Assembly (NCBI RefSeq): GCF_003711395.1
Contig: NZ_PJRJ01000009.1
Coordinates: 34,505-98,504 of the forward strand
Length of the DNA: 64,000 nucleotides
DNA from: Acinetobacter sp. B51(2017)
GTDB lineage: Bacteria; Pseudomonadota; Gammaproteobacteria; Pseudomonadales; Moraxellaceae
Direction: 5' to 3'
Made by a program: the position numbers and the translations under genes. Positions 1 to 7,956 of this stretch are shown here, one piece after another. Each line of letters begins with the position of its first letter. Position 1 is the stretch's first letter. The notes beneath the pieces are model-generated. The model searched no databases and was not told the DNA's origin. It was given only the letters and a program-made list of their open reading frames with translations.

Positions 1-2019
1 AATCACGTCTTTGAGTTCATGTGCTTGCCATTTTAAAAATAATTCTGCTTTTAAAAATGGATACAATAAACGAATGACATTACCTAAGTCATGACGGGTA
101 ATTTGTCCGTTATGTGCAACTAAAGCGGCAATGAGAGAGGGTAGACTCAAGGCATGCACAATGTTATTGCGGAAATAGGTCAATAACACCGCTTGATTAT
201 CTTCAATCGCAATAATATCGCCCAATACATGGCGAATCCGTTTAATTAATTTCAGCTTTAAACCATAGGCAATAATTTCTTGACCCAATAACGCCGTGAT
301 TTGCATCCGTGCATCATAAGGTAATTGCTGTAACAGCGTGCGATAGCCATCGAGCTGTTTAATACAAACTGCTTCGTCTAAGGTATGTTTATCTGTCGCC
401 AATAAAATCAGTGCCAATAAAGACACAGGATTAATGACTACAGCGCTATTAATATTTTTTAAGATTTCTTGCGCAGAGCTATTAATGGCATCCGACACCT
501 GCTCAGGAATTGGATCATCATTTTTATGAATGGTGACATCTAAAGCATCATGTTTAGCGAGCATGTCATCTAAAAAGACAGGTTCACCAAAATTCACATG
601 CACTTTGCCAAAGATACGTTCAATTTTGCGTAAGGCTTGTAAGATACCTTTAATAGATTCCGCTTCTTTGGGCTTACCTTGCATTTCACCCACATAAGTC
701 GAACCTTCCATTAAGCGTTCATAACCAATATAGGTTGGTACAAAGGCAATCGACTTGGCTTTACCGCGTAAATGTCCATGTACAGTCATGGCTAGCATCC
801 CCGTTTTGGGCGGTAGGAGGCGTCCTGTGCGTGAGCGTCCACCTTCGATAAAATATTCAAGTGGTGCATTACGAGATAAAATACTATATAAATATTCTTT
901 AAATACAGAAGTATATAAACCATTACCGCCAAAGCTACGTCGAATAAAGAACGCACCGCCACCACGTAACAGTTGACCTACAAACGGCAGGTTTAAATTG
1001 TCACCTGCAGCAATATGCGGCACACGTAAACCGCGTTTAAAAATCACATAGGACAGCAATAAATAGTCAATATGGCTACGGTGACATGGGGTATAAACAA
1101 TTTCATAATCCTTTGCCAGTTCACGTACTGTATTAAAATTATGCACCTCTACACCGTCATATAGCTGTGTCCATAGTCGGGTTAGGGCTTGTTCGGCAAA
1201 ACGTACTGTTGGATAAGAATAATCAGAAATAATCTCAGATAAATAGCCCACCGCGCGTTGTTCTGCTTCAAATAAGCTGATTTTGCTACGGGTACTTTCA
1301 CGGCGAATCGCTTCTTGAATCGCCTCTGACTTAATTAAGTCATGCATGACATTACGACGATCTGATAAATCTGGCCCTAACACCACTTTGCGCTGTGCAT
1401 CTAAAAAATTATTCAGATGATTCACAATATAAGTCACAGGCGATAAGTTGGGGTAGGTAGCGTTGGCATAGTCAATCAAACTACGTAATGATTCTACAGG
1501 ATGAAATTCTAAAAAGGTTTCTCGACCATGTAAGCCAATATTTAGCAACTGTTTTAAACGGCTTGGTGGTGCCCAGTTATCAGTAAACAGGAGCTTAAGC
1601 CAAGAATCTTCATTTTCTGGTGCGCGTCCCCACAATACAGTTACAGGAATCAAATCAATATCTAATTCAGGATAGGCTTGTAGCAGTTCAACCAAACGTA
1701 ATAAACGTGGTGGAAAGGCATGTTGTTCGCGTTGCATAACATCTTCTGGATGATGCTGCAAAAAGATAACTGAAGTTTTTTCTTCGAGGTTTTTAATGTG
1801 TAGTGGATTTAAGGCCGGTGTAAGTTTTAAGCGCCGTGTCTCGGCATCTAACAATAAAGCATTACTGCGTGAATAGTTTTGCAAGACGTAGCAGGTCAGT
1901 TTGCCTGTAGCAGTGTGATGTGCTGCAGGTGTTTCGCCTAAAAGCTGTGGTGTAACCACCAAATCTAGTAATTTACTCGACATCTGACGGTAAATTTGAC
2001 CAAATCCACGCTTGGGCAT
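1..2019 (-). CDS. plsB: Glycerol-3-phosphate 1-O-acyltransferase PlsB (3' end beyond window)
   Basis: Membrane-associated enzyme that acylates sn-glycerol-3-phosphate at position 1, the first step of phospholipid synthesis. The frame is open from an ATG at 2019 to the left edge, giving 673 residues; the family is usually about 800-860, so the C-terminus lies outside. The acyltransferase blocks are visible: HRSHIDYLLLS near residue 313 (HX4D catalytic pair), GAFFIRRSF, FIEGGRSRTG near 388, and FVPTYIGYERL near 427. A GGAG Shine-Dalgarno sits just upstream of the ATG. It is divergent from tesB, which places two acyl-CoA enzymes back to back. The family assignment is secure; only the start of the C-terminal domain can be seen. 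Confidence 0.96.
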   Translation of the reverse strand, partial: MPKRGFGQIYRQMSSKLLDLVVTPQLLGETPAAHHTATGKLTCYVLQNYSRSNALLLDAETRRLKLTPALNPLHIKNLEEKTSVIFLQHHPEDVMQREQHAFPPRLLRLVELLQAYPELDIDLIPVTVLWGRAPENEDSWLKLLFTDNWAPPSRLKQLLNIGLHGRETFLEFHPVESLRSLIDYANATYPNLSPVTYIVNHLNNFLDAQRKVVLGPDLSDRRNVMHDLIKSEAIQEAIRRESTRSKISLFEAEQRAVGYLSEIISDYSYPTVRFAEQALTRLWTQLYDGVEVHNFNTVRELAKDYEIVYTPCHRSHIDYLLLSYVIFKRGLRVPHIAAGDNLNLPFVGQLLRGGGAFFIRRSFGGNGLYTSVFKEYLYSILSRNAPLEYFIEGGRSRTGRLLPPKTGMLAMTVHGHLRGKAKSIAFVPTYIGYERLMEGSTYVGEMQGKPKEAESIKGILQALRKIERIFGKVHVNFGEPVFLDDMLAKHDALDVTIHKNDDPIPEQVSDAINSSAQEILKNINSAVVINPVSLLALILLATDKHTLDEAVCIKQLDGYRTLLQQLPYDARMQITALLGQEIIAYGLKLKLIKRIRHVLGDIIAIEDNQAVLLTYFRNNIVHALSLPSLIAALVAHNGQITRHDLGNVIRLLYPFLKAELFLKWQAHELKDVI

Positions 2020-2248
2020 AGTGACTCCTTAATATTTTTATTCGTGCACAATGGCAGTAATTGTAAACAAAAAATCGCTGCTTGTTTGCGCAATATAACC
2101 AAGATTGCTGTGCTACGGCAGTAAAATTCGTGCCAATTTTAAAAAAACCGCAAAAAGCACCCGTGAGTCAGCTTGAAAAAGCGCGTTTCTCCCATAATTC
2201 AGTTTATGCTACAAAACAATTGCTGCTGTTACATGAGATAGGTTGGCC

Positions 2249-3124
2249 ATGAATGCATTAACCCAAGAATTAGTTGAGCTGTTGAGTTTGGAAAAACTCG
2301 AAGAAAATATTTTTCGCGGTCAGAGCCGTAATTTAGTGGGTAAACGTGTCTTTGGTGGGCAGGTCTTAGGTCAAGCCTTACGTGCAGCATCTTATACAAC
2401 GGATCGTCCTGCTCATTCTTTACATGCCTACTTTTTATTTGGTGGTGATGTAAATGCGCCGATTATTTATCATGTGGATCGTATTCGAGATGGCAAAAGC
2501 TTTATTAGCCGTCAAGTACGCGCTATTCAACATGGTCGTACCATTTTCATGTGTATGGTGTCGTTTAGCCATCCCGAAGAAGGCTTAAACTACCAAACCG
2601 AAGCACCCGATTATCCACCTGTTGACGCCTTAAAATCAGAACAAGAGCTTAAACAAGGTTTTATTCAATTTGTGCCTGAAAATGTTCGCGCCAGCTTTAT
2701 GCGTGAGCGGCATATCGAGATTCGTCCTGCGGTGGATGTGGGCAATATTTTCCATCCACAACCGGAAGCACCTGTTTATGCGCATTATTTGCGTACTCAT
2801 GACAAAATTACCGCAGATGTCGACTCCATCGCTTTACATCAAGCCATCGCCGCTTTTTATTCCGACTTTACTTTAATGACCACAGCGCTACGTCCGCATG
2901 GGCTGAACTATTTATCGCCAAGTTTACAATGTGCCAGTATTGACCATGCCATGTATTTCCATAAACCTTTCCGTGCCGATGAATGGATGCTGTATGACAT
3001 GGATGCCACCGTGAGCAGCAGTTCACGCGGCTTAAATTTTGGTCGTATGTGGCAAAATGGTGAGTTGGTGTGTAGCACCACCCAAGAAGGTTTGATTCGC
3101 TTACGTGAAATTGAAACCCAATAA
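2249..3124 (+). CDS. tesB: Acyl-CoA thioesterase II (TesB)
   Basis: Hydrolyses acyl-CoA to free fatty acid and CoA. It is a double hot-dog protein of 291 residues, matching the usual 285-290. The N-terminal hot-dog carries VFGGQVLGQALRAA. The C-terminal half has the catalytic Asp in YSDFTLM, then SIDHAMYFHKPF, and the Gln in TTQEGLIR. I chose the ATG at 2249 (AGG about 6 nt upstream); an in-frame TTG at 2243 would add only two residues. It stands alone between plsB, transcribed the other way, and a bidirectional terminator. Confidence 0.95.
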   Translation: MNALTQELVELLSLEKLEENIFRGQSRNLVGKRVFGGQVLGQALRAASYTTDRPAHSLHAYFLFGGDVNAPIIYHVDRIRDGKSFISRQVRAIQHGRTIFMCMVSFSHPEEGLNYQTEAPDYPPVDALKSEQELKQGFIQFVPENVRASFMRERHIEIRPAVDVGNIFHPQPEAPVYAHYLRTHDKITADVDSIALHQAIAAFYSDFTLMTTALRPHGLNYLSPSLQCASIDHAMYFHKPFRADEWMLYDMDATVSSSSRGLNFGRMWQNGELVCSTTQEGLIRLREIETQ

Positions 3125-3127
3125 GCT

Positions 3128-3154
3128 AAAAAGCCGCAGATTGCGGCTTTTTTT
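3128..3154. terminator. Bidirectional intrinsic terminator after tesB
   Basis: Stem GCCGCA/TGCGGC with a three-base loop, flanked by an A-run and a T-run. It can serve tesB on the plus strand and the small His-rich ORF on the minus strand. Confidence 0.85.
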
Positions 3155-3156
3155 AT

Positions 3157-3282
3157 TTAGTGACAATGTGCAAGGTCTTGACCATGACTGTGGCAGCCTT
3201 GGTTGCTTTTACCACTTTGGCTATGCGCCATCGCTTGTCCCATAATGTTCATTAATAGTGCGGTAAGTATGATTTTTTTCAT
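3157..3282 (-). CDS. Small exported His/Cys-rich peptide (41 aa)
   Basis: Unrecognised short gene. It begins ATG AAA AAA and encodes 41 residues. A typical Sec signal peptide (MKKIILTALLMNIMGQAMA, probable cleavage after AMA) is followed by a mature part of about 22 residues, HSQSGKSNQGCHSHGQDLAHCH. That part contains five His and two Cys, a pattern suited to binding a metal such as Zn, Cu or Ni in the periplasm; this function is inference. A weak GGGA precedes the start. It faces tesB tail to tail and shares its terminator. The intact signal peptide and the well-placed terminator support a real gene, but there is no family match I can name. Confidence 0.6.
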   Translation of the reverse strand: MKKIILTALLMNIMGQAMAHSQSGKSNQGCHSHGQDLAHCH

Positions 3283-3537
3283 GATTTAGTCCCAATTTAT
3301 GCCTTAAATCTGTGCATGATTAAAATTGATGCACCATAAATAGGCAAAATAGCGCAATAGATACTTTATACATGCTTGGATGCACTTTATATGCACATTA
3401 CATGCCAAGCTGATTAGTTAAAGTGCTACATCATGCATATTAAACGCAGCACATTTTTTAGCTGACAAAAAATAGTCGTAATTCAAAATTCTGCATGGCA
3501 TAGTGCTGATAAATTGCAACAATTTATAGATTAAATT

Positions 3538-4776
3538 ATGAGCTTAAATACTCAGATTTTAGTGGCGGCAATTTTGGGTTTAATTTTTGGTTATGTCTTA
3601 AATCTATTCCCAAATGGCGCCTTTTTTTCTGCCTCCCTATATGGCATAGGCATCGCCAGTAGCATCTTTATTGGCTTACTTAAAATGCTGCTGATTCCGT
3701 TAATTTTTAGTTCGATTGTGGTGGGGGTTTCCAATTTACAAGCCGGTGGTCAATTCGTACGAGTTTGGAAAATCACTGTAATGTGCTGTATCACTACCAC
3801 CACTTTAGCACTTGCGTTAGGTCTGGCGTGCGCGCATTTATTTGAGGTAGGTAAAGGCGTCGATATTGCCATGTTCCAAGATGCCATGACTCAGCATCAA
3901 AGTCCTGATACTTTAACGCCAAGCTCTTTTATTACCAATTTCATTCAAAACACTTTAATTAATCCGTTTAAAGCGTTTAGTGACGGTAATGTGTTAGCGG
4001 TGGTGCTGTTTGCGCTATTTGTCGGGGTAGCTTTAGTCAAAGGTGGTGAGCGCTTTAAAGCTGTACGCAGTTTAAGCCAACAATTTTTTGACATCATGAT
4101 GATGATGATTGGCTGGGTGATGAAACTGGCACCACTGGGCATTTTTGCATTGTTGGCAAAATTAGTCGCAACCGAAGATATAAGTGTATTAAGCCGTTTA
4201 GCTGAATTTGCTGTCGTGGTCACGGGGACAACGATTTTTCATGGTGCTGTGGTGCTGCCACTATTGCTGTGGGTCTTTGGTAAAATGAACCCGATCACCT
4301 TTTTTAAAGGGACAAAAACTGCACTCATTACCGCATTTGCCACCAGTTCAAGTTCAGCGACCATGCCCTTATCGCTCAAATGTGCTCAAGAAAATCTAGG
4401 CGTACGTCCACAAACTGCAGGTTTTGTGATTCCTATTGGGACACAATTAAATATGGATGGCACTGCTTTATACGAAGCTGCAGCTGCCTTATTTATTGCC
4501 AATTTAATGGGCTTAGACTTAAGCTTGGGGCAACAACTCATTGTATGTTTAACCGCGATGATTGCCTCTTTAGGTGCACCGGGTATTCCAAGTGCGGGAA
4601 TGGTCACCATGATTATGGTATTGCAGTCGGTTGGTTTACCTGCTGAAGCGATTGCAATTTTACTGCCGATTGACCGTTTGCTCGATACCGTACGCACGGT
4701 AGTTAATGTACAAGGTGATATGATGATTAGTGTGGTGGTGGATCACCACACCAAACAGGCAGCAGAAAAAACTTAA
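3538..4776 (+). CDS. Dicarboxylate/amino acid:cation symporter (DAACS, GltP/DctA type)
   Basis: Inner-membrane secondary transporter for glutamate/aspartate or C4-dicarboxylates driven by Na+ or H+. The 412 residues fit the SLC1-like fold. The substrate-site signatures are clear: the serine-rich re-entrant loop TSSSSATMPLS (HP1), NMDGTALYEA (TM7), GAPGIPSAG (HP2), and DRLLDTVRTVVNVQGD (TM8). The Asp-Arg pattern of TM8 resembles acidic-substrate carriers, but glutamate cannot be separated from succinate or serine/threonine preference by eye. Its stop codon overlaps that of the convergent hemerythrin-like gene in the palindrome TTAA. Confidence 0.93.
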   Translation: MSLNTQILVAAILGLIFGYVLNLFPNGAFFSASLYGIGIASSIFIGLLKMLLIPLIFSSIVVGVSNLQAGGQFVRVWKITVMCCITTTTLALALGLACAHLFEVGKGVDIAMFQDAMTQHQSPDTLTPSSFITNFIQNTLINPFKAFSDGNVLAVVLFALFVGVALVKGGERFKAVRSLSQQFFDIMMMMIGWVMKLAPLGIFALLAKLVATEDISVLSRLAEFAVVVTGTTIFHGAVVLPLLLWVFGKMNPITFFKGTKTALITAFATSSSSATMPLSLKCAQENLGVRPQTAGFVIPIGTQLNMDGTALYEAAAALFIANLMGLDLSLGQQLIVCLTAMIASLGAPGIPSAGMVTMIMVLQSVGLPAEAIAILLPIDRLLDTVRTVVNVQGDMMISVVVDHHTKQAAEKT

Positions 4777-5327
4777 GGACTTGGTTGGTACAGCGTATAA
4801 AGATGATGTTCCTCTTGATGAATACGCTGTGCCAAAACTTCACCCACTGCATTATATTCTTGGGTAAATTCACAGATATTGTCTGTATCAATGGCTTGAC
4901 CTTGCCATTTTTTAATAAAGCGAACCACCGCAGCCGAAATCGCATTCATTTCTTTACGATAGCCTTTAATCATCTCTAATTGATCGGCTTGATCCTGAAA
5001 TATTTGTTCTAAATAACAATAAAAATGTAGATTTTCTTGCATGATATGCAGGTTAAATTTACTTTTCAGTTCTTCTAATCCCGGCCCAATAAATTCATAT
5101 TGTTGCTGTTGAATAAAAGCACTAATTGCGCCATACAATTCAACTAGCTCAGTATGATCATGTTTAAGATGCGGAATTAGATCATCTGAATAACTAATCC
5201 CCGCATCAATAAAATCTGATTTAGCTGGAATCACTGTGTCCCCGGCAACAGTGGTGCCACACGTTTGGGTCCGTGTTTGACCTAACTTAAATAAGTTATG
5301 CAAAAATTGCAGAATGTTTTTTAACAT
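4773..5327 (-). CDS. Hemerythrin-like (HHE) domain protein
   Basis: Predicted cytoplasmic helical-bundle protein of 184 residues from the ATG at 5327; a frame extension to 5366 has no ribosome site. Helices carry the metal-ligand spacing of hemerythrin/HHE proteins: HLKHDHTELVELYG, then HIMQENLHFYCYLEQ, then RIHQEEHHLYTLY near the C-terminus. By family this suggests a non-haem di-iron centre that binds O2 or NO or senses iron; this role is inference. The N-terminal 40 residues have no recognisable motif. The gene converges on the symporter with a 4-bp overlap. Confidence 0.7.
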   Translation of the reverse strand: MLKNILQFLHNLFKLGQTRTQTCGTTVAGDTVIPAKSDFIDAGISYSDDLIPHLKHDHTELVELYGAISAFIQQQQYEFIGPGLEELKSKFNLHIMQENLHFYCYLEQIFQDQADQLEMIKGYRKEMNAISAAVVRFIKKWQGQAIDTDNICEFTQEYNAVGEVLAQRIHQEEHHLYTLYQPSP

Positions 5328-5580
5328 GATTAGACTTGCAATGATGTTGATATTTTTTGCCAACATATACTGTAAAAAAACGGCTGTCTAATCATTTTTA
5401 CAGGCATAATTCAAGTGTTTAAATTTTAAACAATATAATCAATTTTATTTGTTTAAAATCAATAACTTGATCTTTAAATCTCGAGTGTTTTTATCGGGAT
5501 TTTTGGCTTTTGTTAGCCAGTTTATAAACTTGAATAGTTATGTGATTTATATCTATATTTTAAACTAAAATGCCAAACAC

Positions 5581-5608
5581 AAAAGCCACAGACTGAGCTG
5601 TGGCTTTT
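5581..5608. terminator. Terminator of engB
   Basis: An 11-bp perfect stem AAAAGCCACAG/CTGTGGCTTTT with a 6-nt loop lies just past the engB stop on the minus strand. It is symmetrical enough to work in both directions. Confidence 0.8.
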
Positions 5609-5620
5609 GCTCAAAATGTC

Positions 5621-6472
5621 TTATTTTTGTACTGATGAATCAACGATATCTGTATCTAGTTCATCTATCACTAAATCTACATCATCCCCTTCGACAAATT
5701 CTTCATCTTGTTCAGATGCTTCAGGAATTTGGCTCAAATCAATATTGTTTTGCTGTTCTAAGGTAAAGTTTAAACGACCCGCCATGACACTCGCGAGCTC
5801 TTCTAAACCTTGCTTGTTTAATGAAGAGAATAATTGAATCGAGAAGTCTAACTTCATTTTACGCAATTGCGCTTTCACTTCTTGTAAGGCTTTAGACGCT
5901 GGACCACGATTGAGTTTGTCAGATTTGGTGAGTAACACATGCACAAAGAGGCGACGCGAGTAAGCCCATTCCAGCATCATCACGTCAAAGTGTTGTAATG
6001 GATGACGAATATCCATAAGTAACACTAAGCCTTGTAAACTTTTACGATGAATGAGGTAGTTTTCTAACTCTTTTTGCCACACGATCTTCATCGCTTCAGG
6101 TACAGCAGCATAGCCATAACCAGGTAAATCCACCAAACGTTGGTCAGGATTACCTAAGCTAAAAAAGTTAATCATCTGGGTACGACCCGGGCGTTTTGAA
6201 GCTCGAGCCAATTGTTTTTGGTTGGTTAAAGCATTAATTGCGCTTGATTTACCTGCATTAGAGCGACCTGCAAAAGCTACTTCATAACCCGTATCTTCTA
6301 CACACAAATTTAGCTTTGGTGCACTCATTAAAAATTCAGCTTTACGAAGCCAGTTGAGTGAGCGTACAGCATATTCAGTAATTGCAGAATCTACTTTTTT
6401 CTCATAAGTAATCTTTTGCTTGGGCGCATTCGCCGTTTTACTGTTACGTGATTTTCCTCGGTGCTGATGCAT
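5621..6472 (-). CDS. engB: Ribosome biogenesis GTPase YsxC/EngB
   Basis: Essential GTPase of the TrmE-Era-EngA-YihA class, acting in late large-subunit assembly. The 283-residue protein has G1 GRSNAGKSS (about 69-77), G3 DLPGYG (115-120) and G4 TKSD (182-185). Two parts exceed the usual 200-residue core: a basic N-terminal leader of about 25 residues and a very acidic C-terminal tail after residue 240 (EASEQDEEFVEGDDVDLV). An internal ATG at residue 49 is less likely because conserved-looking sequence precedes it. It is followed by its own terminator and preceded by nsrR on the same strand. Confidence 0.95.
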   Translation of the reverse strand: MHQHRGKSRNSKTANAPKQKITYEKKVDSAITEYAVRSLNWLRKAEFLMSAPKLNLCVEDTGYEVAFAGRSNAGKSSAINALTNQKQLARASKRPGRTQMINFFSLGNPDQRLVDLPGYGYAAVPEAMKIVWQKELENYLIHRKSLQGLVLLMDIRHPLQHFDVMMLEWAYSRRLFVHVLLTKSDKLNRGPASKALQEVKAQLRKMKLDFSIQLFSSLNKQGLEELASVMAGRLNFTLEQQNNIDLSQIPEASEQDEEFVEGDDVDLVIDELDTDIVDSSVQK

Positions 6473-6534
6473 AACCTAACTTCAAACTTAATTTACCAAG
6501 GGGTATTATAAAGCAAGTCGCCGAGGCAAGCGAA

Positions 6535-6975
6535 TTAAACATTTAAGATGTCAATCGCCAATGGATGTTGAGCATGACTAGGTAGGGCAAGCGCTTGGGC
6601 AAAAGTATATTGATTTAAGCTTTGATAAAATTGTAAGAGAGCTTGATTGAGAATACCTTTTAAGCCGCAGCGTGGCAGCAAAATACAAGGTTCAGGTTTA
6701 TTGCAATCTACAATTGCGGCATCACCTTGTAGGGTGTGTACCAGCGTACCTAAACCCATGTCTAGGACTTGAGGATTTAAACGAATCCCACCACCTTTGC
6801 CACGCGTGGTGATCAGCCAATTTTGCTTTGCCATAAAATGTACCACTTTAATTAAGTGGTTCTGTGAAACATGCAGATTCTGCGCAATTTCAGCGATGGT
6901 ATAGGGTGCTTCACGCAGTGGAGCAACATACATCAACACACGTAATGCATAGTCAGTAAATTTATTGAGCTGCAT
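6535..6975 (-). CDS. nsrR: Nitric-oxide-sensing Rrf2-family repressor NsrR
   Basis: DNA-binding repressor with an Fe-S cluster that is lost on reaction with NO, derepressing NO-detoxification genes. The 146-residue protein starts MQLNKFTDYALRVL, the usual Rrf2/NsrR beginning. It has the winged helix (IAEIAQNLHVSQNHLIKVV, then GKGGGIRL) and cluster cysteines C91, C97 and C103. It lies downstream of the flavohemoglobin-like gene on the same strand, and a near-consensus NsrR operator precedes that gene, which fits autoregulation through readthrough. There is no Shine-Dalgarno: the start codon lies only a few nucleotides after the T-run of an intrinsic terminator. Confidence 0.93.
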   Translation of the reverse strand: MQLNKFTDYALRVLMYVAPLREAPYTIAEIAQNLHVSQNHLIKVVHFMAKQNWLITTRGKGGGIRLNPQVLDMGLGTLVHTLQGDAAIVDCNKPEPCILLPRCGLKGILNQALLQFYQSLNQYTFAQALALPSHAQHPLAIDILNV

Positions 6976-6977
6976 TG

Positions 6978-7007
6978 CAAAAAAAACTAGGGCCGGAACC
7001 CTAGTTT
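6978..7007 (-). terminator. Intrinsic terminator between the flavohemoglobin-like gene and nsrR
   Basis: Read on the minus strand: a 9-bp perfect stem AAACTAGGG/CCCTAGTTT, a 6-nt loop, then a further T-run that ends a few nucleotides before the nsrR ATG. It must limit transcription from the upstream gene into nsrR, so nsrR expression needs readthrough or a promoter buried in the hairpin. Confidence 0.85.
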
Positions 7008-7042
7008 AACTACAATAGAATGGAAAGCAAAGCGAGGCGCAA

Positions 7043-7804
7043 TTACAGGGTCATTGGCGCAGAAGCTTCTAGCGCATCACCCACTTGATAGTGTTGCAAC
7101 AAAATATTGGCTACAGAAAATTCACTTGCATCGCTGGCACTTGCTACAGCAAAGCTATATGACGTATCGCTGATTGCTGTTAATTTAAATTGTTGCGGCT
7201 GTAATAAATCGTGTTGTGGTACTTGCACACGTACAGAAATTAAGGCGTCTACGGCTGTGCTTAATACTGCTTGTGCATCTGCTGCCTCGATCGTAAATAC
7301 AGCGCCTAGTGCATTGTTTTCAATTGCAGCAATCTTAAAGCCACGCCAGCCAGCCCAACCCCCATGTTGTGCTGCTAATTGCTGATATTTCGCTTGTTCT
7401 ATACCAGCCATTAATTCTGCCAACTGTGTATAAGCGGCTTTCCATGCTGCAATCAGATCTGAATCCATAGATACATCTAAGACTTCGCTAATCGAATGCA
7501 ATAAATTGTCACCGACAATGGCATATTGTTCAGGCTGAATATCAAGGCTGACATGCTTGCTTGTAATACGCTCTAAAGCTTTAGCCAATACACTTGGATT
7601 TTCAATGTTTTCTGCATACGCTAACACTGCTGCAGCTAAAGCACGCGGCTGACGACCTGTGCTTTGGTGATCTAAGTTAAAAGTATTTTTTAACTCAGGG
7701 TGATTGTTGAGCATACGCTGATAAAAATATTCGGTGAGTGCAACAACGTTTTCACGTAATACAGGTACGGTTGCTTTTACCAATTCAATATGTTGCGGTG
7801 TCAT
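7043..7804 (-). CDS. Flavohemoglobin-like protein lacking the NAD-binding domain
   Basis: The N-terminal 140 residues are a haem globin of the Hmp type: B10 Tyr in YFYQRML (about Y28), Gln in RQPRALA (about 52), and proximal His H84 in TSKHVSLD. Residues 150-253 resemble the FAD-binding beta-barrel of ferredoxin-reductase-like modules but end at EASAPMTL, where Hmp continues for about 140 more residues with the NAD(P)H domain. The usual RxYS flavin motif is not evident either. No remnant of the missing domain follows; a terminator and nsrR come next. With its NsrR operator it is probably an NO-binding or dioxygenase globin that needs an external reductant (inference). Confidence 0.85.
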   Translation of the reverse strand: MTPQHIELVKATVPVLRENVVALTEYFYQRMLNNHPELKNTFNLDHQSTGRQPRALAAAVLAYAENIENPSVLAKALERITSKHVSLDIQPEQYAIVGDNLLHSISEVLDVSMDSDLIAAWKAAYTQLAELMAGIEQAKYQQLAAQHGGWAGWRGFKIAAIENNALGAVFTIEAADAQAVLSTAVDALISVRVQVPQHDLLQPQQFKLTAISDTSYSFAVASASDASEFSVANILLQHYQVGDALEASAPMTL

Positions 7805-7833
7805 GCTTTACACTCACTCTAAAACAATTTTAT

Positions 7834-7873
7834 AAGATGTATTTAAAATACATCTTTTGTTTTGGCTTGACAA
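7834..7873 (-). promoter_or_regulatory. NsrR operator and promoter of the flavohemoglobin-like gene
   Basis: Positions 7834-7856 form a perfect 11-1-11 inverted repeat, with halves AAGATGTATTT and AAATACATCTT. It differs from the known NsrR consensus (AAGATGCATTT arms) at one base per arm. On the minus strand a -35 TTGTCA (7868-7873), a 17-bp spacer and a -10 TATTTT (7845-7850) place the operator directly over the -10 element, a repressing position. The start codon is about 30 bp downstream. Confidence 0.9.
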
Positions 7874-7900
7874 TATTTTGACTGAATAAAACCATAAAAA

Positions 7901-7932
7901 AAATATGGGATATTTAAAAATATCCCATATTT
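7901..7932 (-). terminator. Terminator of the cystathionine beta-lyase gene
   Basis: A long AT-rich stem AAATATGGGATA/TATCCCATATTT, extendable toward the loop, followed on the minus strand by eight T residues. Confidence 0.85.
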
Positions 7933-7956
7933 CAAGTTTTAAGCGTAATGAATTGT

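Noticed and set aside
755..976. 73-codon plus-strand ORF inside plsB
   Set aside because: Shadow frame of plsB, which carries all acyltransferase motifs on the other strand.
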